From the NCBI RefSeq assembly GCF_036347135.1, contig NZ_CP108938.1, positions 620,001 to 684,000 on the forward strand: 64,000 nucleotides of DNA. The letters are read 5' to 3'. Source of the stretch: Streptomyces sp. NBC_00775. GTDB lineage: Bacteria; Actinomycetota; Actinomycetes; Streptomycetales; Streptomycetaceae. A program made the translations under genes and the position numbers. Of the stretch, positions 60,473-64,000 are shown in pieces; the first letter of the stretch is position 1, and each line of letters starts with the position of its first letter. Under the pieces are notes generated by a model. That model made no database searches. It worked only from the letters and a program-made list of their open reading frames with translations, and was not told where the DNA came from.

Positions 60473-62033
60473 ATCCGTCTCCGGTGGCGGAGCGTCTCAT
60501 CCGTCTGCGGTAACGGGCTGTCGCGGCGGCCAGACGGGCCTGCTGGACCAGCTCGTCCTGCGGCTGCGCGGGCCGGTACACGACGAGTGTCCGGTGCTCC
60601 TTCTCCAGCGTCAACTCCGCGGGCACGGGGGCGATTTCACCGTCGTACGCGAGTCTGTCCATACCGGTGAGCCCCTCCAGCCGCACCCATGGGACGTATT
60701 CGGCGCCGTAGACCCGGGAGCGGTGCAGCGCCCCGACGAGCGCGGAGGCGATGACACGGGTGCGGGCGAGGCGGTGGTCTCCGTCCACCAGGCGCACGTC
60801 GAGCAGTCCGTCGTCCAGGCGCGGCCTGAACGCCGGGGCGAAGCCCTCGGGGACGTACCGGCCGTTGCCCGCGAAGAGCAACCACAGGCGGCGGGGGCGG
60901 CCGTTGACGCTCAGCTCGACGGGGGTCGCGGTACGCAGCACCCGCACGAGGGCGACGGCCGCGGCCGGCCACTTGCCCCACCGCTCCTCCAAGTGCTCGC
61001 GGAGCTGGACGAGTTCGGGGTACAGGCCGATGCTGAAGGTGTTGAGGAACCGCACCTCCTCTCCGGCCTCCGATCGCGCAACGCCGATGTCCACAGCCAC
61101 CGCCTCCCCTTTGGCGACGGCCACGGCGGTGTCCTCGAAGTCCGGTACGCCCACGTCCTGGGCGAAGTGGTTGAGGGTGCCGCCGGGGAACACGGCCAGC
61201 GCGAGGCCTCGTTCGGCCGCCGCGCGGGCCGCGGCGTTGACACTGCCGTCGCCTCCGCACACGCCCAGCGCGCCGCCCGTCGCCGCGGCCCGGTCGACCG
61301 CCTCGGCGAGCAGCGCGGTGAAGTCGTCGTCAGGGCCGCGCTCGATCAGCTCGGCCCCGGGCAGCAGTTCACGCAGCCGCTCGGCGGGCGGCAGCGGCGC
61401 GGCGGGCGCGCCGCTGCCGGCCCGGCTGTTGACGAAGACGACCAGTCGCTCGCCGCGGGGCAGCGCGGGCGCGTGGGCGGTGGGCCGTTCCCGTTCCGGG
61501 GAGGCCGCGCGCGGCGGCCACCAGCGGCAGGTGAGCGCGGCGGCCCCGGCGCCGATCGCCACTCCGGCCAGCACGTCTCCGGGGTAGTGCACTCCCACGT
61601 AGACCCGCGAGAAGGCGACCGCGGCGGCGAGTGGCGCGACCAGGGCGCCGTAGCGCGTGGACTCCAGGGCGACTCCGGTGGCGAAAGCCGCGGCCGACGC
61701 GGAGTGCCCGGACGGGAAGGACGTGGTGTGCGGCTGGCGGGTCAGGTGCCGGATCGGCGGTACGAAGTCCAGCAGCGGGCGGGGACGGCGGGTGCTCCAC
61801 TTCACGACCGTGTTGACGGTCAGCGAGGCCAGCGTCAGCGAACCCACCCCACGCAGAGCCGCCCGTCGGGCGGTGTGTCCGCCGATCAGCGCGAGCCCGG
61901 CCGCCGCTCCCAGCCACAGACGTCCGTGGTCGGCACTGTGGCTGAGCCGCCGCAGCGCCGGATCGGCCCCGGGCACCCGCGCCCCGGCCACCCGTGTGAA
62001 CAGCCGCTGGTCCAGCTCGCCGAGTACACCCAT
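60471..62033 (-). CDS. PAP2 phosphatase-diacylglycerol kinase fusion protein
   Basis: A 520-residue fusion. The N-terminal PAP2 membrane domain has all three motifs: K79-x3-RP (KWSTRRPRP), PSGH (107-110) and SR-x6-H-x3-D (142-153). The C-terminal lipid/sphingosine kinase domain (about 195-500) has GGDGSVNAA (260-268), FPGGTLNHFAQD and VDIGVARS. One half would dephosphorylate and the other phosphorylate lipids, for example in polyprenol or diacylglycerol recycling. This fusion is known in actinobacteria. ATG 62033 gives a complete first domain. Confidence 0.9.
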   Translation of the reverse strand: MGVLGELDQRLFTRVAGARVPGADPALRRLSHSADHGRLWLGAAAGLALIGGHTARRAALRGVGSLTLASLTVNTVVKWSTRRPRPLLDFVPPIRHLTRQPHTTSFPSGHSASAAAFATGVALESTRYGALVAPLAAAVAFSRVYVGVHYPGDVLAGVAIGAGAAALTCRWWPPRAASPERERPTAHAPALPRGERLVVFVNSRAGSGAPAAPLPPAERLRELLPGAELIERGPDDDFTALLAEAVDRAAATGGALGVCGGDGSVNAAARAAAERGLALAVFPGGTLNHFAQDVGVPDFEDTAVAVAKGEAVAVDIGVARSEAGEEVRFLNTFSIGLYPELVQLREHLEERWGKWPAAAVALVRVLRTATPVELSVNGRPRRLWLLFAGNGRYVPEGFAPAFRPRLDDGLLDVRLVDGDHRLARTRVIASALVGALHRSRVYGAEYVPWVRLEGLTGMDRLAYDGEIAPVPAELTLEKEHRTLVVYRPAQPQDELVQQARLAAATARYRRRMRRSATGDG

Positions 62034-62174
62034 GGTCCATCCTTGCGGTCTCGCGCCCGTCTCGGCATCCCGGACGGCTCGGACCGGTGACGTGTCTGCT
62101 CCGGGCGGCGCACGTTTCCCCAACCAGGGACCGCGTACGTTTACGCCGCGCCGCGCGGCGGCCATGGTGAGCGT

Positions 62175-62672
62175 ATGCGCAGATCTGCGGCGGCGGTCGG
62201 CAGTTCGCTCTTCCTGGCCCTGGCCCCCGGCACGGTGGCCGTCCTTCTCCCCTGGGGGCTGACCGGCTGGCGGGCCGGTCACTGGTGGCCCCCCGTCCGT
62301 GTGCTGGGCCTGGTGCCACTGGCCGCGGGCGCGGTGGTGCTGCTGTCCGCCTTCACGCGGTTCGTCGCCGAGGGCCTCGGCACTCCGGCGCCGGTCGCGC
62401 CCACGGAACACCTGGTCGTGGGCGGGCTCTACCGGCATGTCCGCAATCCGATGTACGTGGCGGTCGTCGCGGTGATCGCCGGGCAGGGCCTGCTGCTCGC
62501 GCGGCCGGTGCTCCTGGTGTACGGGGCGGTCGCCGGGCTCGTGATGGCGGCGTTCGCGCGCTGGTACGAGGAGCCGGAACTGACCGGCAGATTCGGCGCC
62601 GAGTACGAGCGCTACCGCGCAGCGGTGCCGGGCTGGTGGCCCGGACTCCGCCCCTGGCGCGGCCCCGGGTGA
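62175..62672 (+). CDS. isoprenylcysteine carboxyl methyltransferase-like (ICMT/PEMT) membrane protein
   Basis: A 165-residue integral membrane methyltransferase-like protein with three to four hydrophobic helices and the C-terminal signature LYRHVRNPMYVAVVAVIAGQ followed by RWYEEPELTGRFGAEYERYR. This is the SAM-binding motif of the ICMT/phospholipid N-methyltransferase superfamily. The bacterial substrate is unknown; lipids or isoprenoids are likely. ATG 62175. It is divergent from the PAP2-kinase fusion. Confidence 0.85.
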   Translation: MRRSAAAVGSSLFLALAPGTVAVLLPWGLTGWRAGHWWPPVRVLGLVPLAAGAVVLLSAFTRFVAEGLGTPAPVAPTEHLVVGGLYRHVRNPMYVAVVAVIAGQGLLLARPVLLVYGAVAGLVMAAFARWYEEPELTGRFGAEYERYRAAVPGWWPGLRPWRGPG

Positions 62673-62770
62673 CGCGACAGCAGCGCGAGGGACGCCACCG
62701 GGACCACACCACCCACAACAACGGTGCACGCGGGGCGTGCCACCCGGTTACCGGGGGTACATGCAGCGGC

Positions 62771-63781
62771 ATGCGAGTGAGCGTGGTGGATGTGGGGTCG
62801 AACACGGTGCGTCTCGTGGTGGCGGACGCCGAGGGCGGGGTACCGCTGCCGGTGCACACCGCCAAGTGGCGGCTGCGGCTGTCCGAGCGGGTGGCGCACG
62901 GCGGTCCGATTCCCGAGGAGGCCGTGGAGCAACTCATCGAGGCGGTGCGCGCGGCGGGCACTACGGCCCAGCGATGGGGCGCGGCGGGCCCGTTGTCCTT
63001 CGCGACCGCCGTGGTGCGCAACGCCCCGAACCGTCAGGAGGTGCTGAGGGCCGTACGCGCGGGGACCGGCGTGCGGCTGTGCACCCTGCCGGGCGAGGTG
63101 GAGGCCGAGCTCACGTTCCTCGGGGCGCGCCGCTGGATGGGCTGGCGCTCGGGGCCGCTCGCGCTCCTCGACATCGGCGGCGGCTCGCTGGAGGTGGCCT
63201 TCGGGCGGGGCCGGCTGCCGGACTTCGTGGCCTCGCTGCCGCTCGGCGCGGGCCGGCTGACCCGCGAGTACTTCGAGGGCCAGGATCCGCCGTCGGCGGA
63301 CAGCGTCAAGGAGCTGCGCCGCAACGTGCGCCACCAGCTGCGGGACGTGGCCGCACGGATCCGCTGGGAGGGACCGCGCACCGCCGTGGCGACCTCGCGG
63401 ACCTTCCAGCAGCTGGCCCGGCTGTGCGGGGCGCCGCCCGGACGCCACGGCCCTTTCACGGAACGGGAGTTGCGGCGGGCGGACTTACGCGACTCACTCG
63501 ACCGCCTCGCCCTGCTCACGGCCGCGGAGCGCGCGCTGCTCCCGGGCATCTCCGCACCGCGGGCCGCCCAGAGCCTGGCCGGTGCGGTGGTGGGACACAC
63601 GGCGATGAAGCTGACGGGCCTCAAGAAGGTCTCCATCTGCCCCTGGGCGATCCGCGAGGGCATCCTGCTGCGGCACATGGAGGAGGGCGCTTCGTGGTGG
63701 GCGGACATCACCCGGCAGAGCGACGAGGCCGCGCCGCCGACCGGTGGGGCACATCTGCGCATAGCGACCCCGGTGCGCTGA
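62771..63781 (+). CDS. Ppx/GppA phosphatase family protein with TTA codon
   Basis: A 336-residue member of the exopolyphosphatase/guanosine pentaphosphatase superfamily. The actin-like ATPase motifs are visible: VSVVDVGSNTVRLVVAD near the N-terminus, ALLDIGGGSLEVAFG (about 133-147) and LAGAVVGHTAMKLTG with CPWAIREGILL. It is a short, single-core version without the HD domain of E. coli Ppx. Codon 239 (63485-63487) is TTA, so expression may depend on bldA. It could link polyphosphate or (p)ppGpp turnover to development, but substrate is unproven. Confidence 0.88.
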   Translation: MRVSVVDVGSNTVRLVVADAEGGVPLPVHTAKWRLRLSERVAHGGPIPEEAVEQLIEAVRAAGTTAQRWGAAGPLSFATAVVRNAPNRQEVLRAVRAGTGVRLCTLPGEVEAELTFLGARRWMGWRSGPLALLDIGGGSLEVAFGRGRLPDFVASLPLGAGRLTREYFEGQDPPSADSVKELRRNVRHQLRDVAARIRWEGPRTAVATSRTFQQLARLCGAPPGRHGPFTERELRRADLRDSLDRLALLTAAERALLPGISAPRAAQSLAGAVVGHTAMKLTGLKKVSICPWAIREGILLRHMEEGASWWADITRQSDEAAPPTGGAHLRIATPVR

Positions 63782-64000
63782 GCGGGCGCCTCGCAGGCAC
63801 CCGTCCCGGCCCCGCCGGCACCCGTGCCTGCCGCCGGCCGCCGTCACGGCCGGCTGCCGCCGGGCGCTTCCACCGACAACATCCGCTGGAACAGGCCACG
63901 TTGAGGCGGGGCCGCCTTCGCACGTCGATACCTCAACCCTGATTCACCTGGCCGAGTGAACTGGATCTTGAGGACGGCGCCGTATGGATGTTTCCGGCCG
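63782..64000. other. intergenic tail of the window with a short hairpin
   Basis: GCCGGCCG (63833-63840) and CGGCCGGC (63847-63854) form a likely terminator for the Ppx/GppA gene. An ATG at 63984 with GAGGA upstream could begin a new gene, but only five codons are visible, so I do not call it. Confidence 0.5.

Noticed and set aside
63984..64000. Possible new gene starting at the window end
   Set aside because: Only five codons are visible, which is not enough to support a call.

Overview
The window comes from a Streptomyces chromosome. GC content is very high, third codon positions are almost all G or C, and GTG starts and 4-base stop/start overlaps are common. It carries an intact SapB-type morphogenesis cluster (ramC-S-A-B and ramR), mycothiol-dependent enzymes and several rare TTA (bldA-type) codons. 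I count about 56 real genes, one clear pseudogene, one riboswitch and several operators, terminators and repeats. I found no tRNA, rRNA, CRISPR array, insertion sequence or prophage.

Layout, left to right. 1-6.6 kb: partial L,D-transpeptidase, a MocR regulator divergent from a PLP decarboxylase across a perfect operator, two SDR genes and a small membrane protein. 5.9-7.7 kb: a mycothiol-dependent formaldehyde detoxification pair. 7.7-11.3 kb: a reactive-sulfur regulon (persulfide dioxygenase-rhodanese fusion, TauE/SafE exporter, CstR-like repressor, membrane rhodanese) with three near-identical palindromic operators. 11.4-18.6 kb: ABC transporter, broken MFS gene, small secreted protein, NTF2-like and MarR genes, a TPR-like protein, and folD behind a ZTP riboswitch. 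17.9-21.2 kb: methyltransferase, ComQ-like prenyl synthase and glycosyltransferase, followed by a nested inverted-repeat cassette. 21.4-27.5 kb: TetR, secreted beta-propeller, secreted GH5 hydrolase with an early TTA codon, and an OtrA/TetM-like ribosomal protection protein. 27.7-35.3 kb: a complete form II cox (molybdenum hydroxylase) operon, coxS-L-M-D-E-F-G. 35.3-39.5 kb: phosphotransferase, phosphoesterase and a large SpoIIE-type phosphatase.

39.5-46.6 kb: the class III lanthipeptide (SapB/AmfS) cluster, flanked on both sides by SpoIIE-type phosphatases. 49.2-51.2 kb: secreted S1 protease and thioesterase. 51.6-57.8 kb: a double-glycine-leader peptide followed by HlyD, a C39-peptidase ABC exporter and an NHLM-type ABC exporter, with no recognisable modification enzyme. 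This is my best candidate for an undescribed system. Its mature peptide is cysteine-free, very hydrophobic and Gly/Val/Thr-rich, more like a surface-active peptide than a lanthipeptide. 57.8-64 kb: ArsR/AHSA1 pair, DHA2 MFS pump behind two GAAAC/GTTTC palindromes, PAP2-diacylglycerol kinase fusion, ICMT-like methyltransferase and a Ppx/GppA phosphatase with a TTA codon.

Two themes recur. One is secreted or surface-active peptides tied to development: SapB, the GG peptide, the secreted protein at 13.6 kb, and TTA-controlled genes. The other is self-contained detoxification modules with their own regulators.
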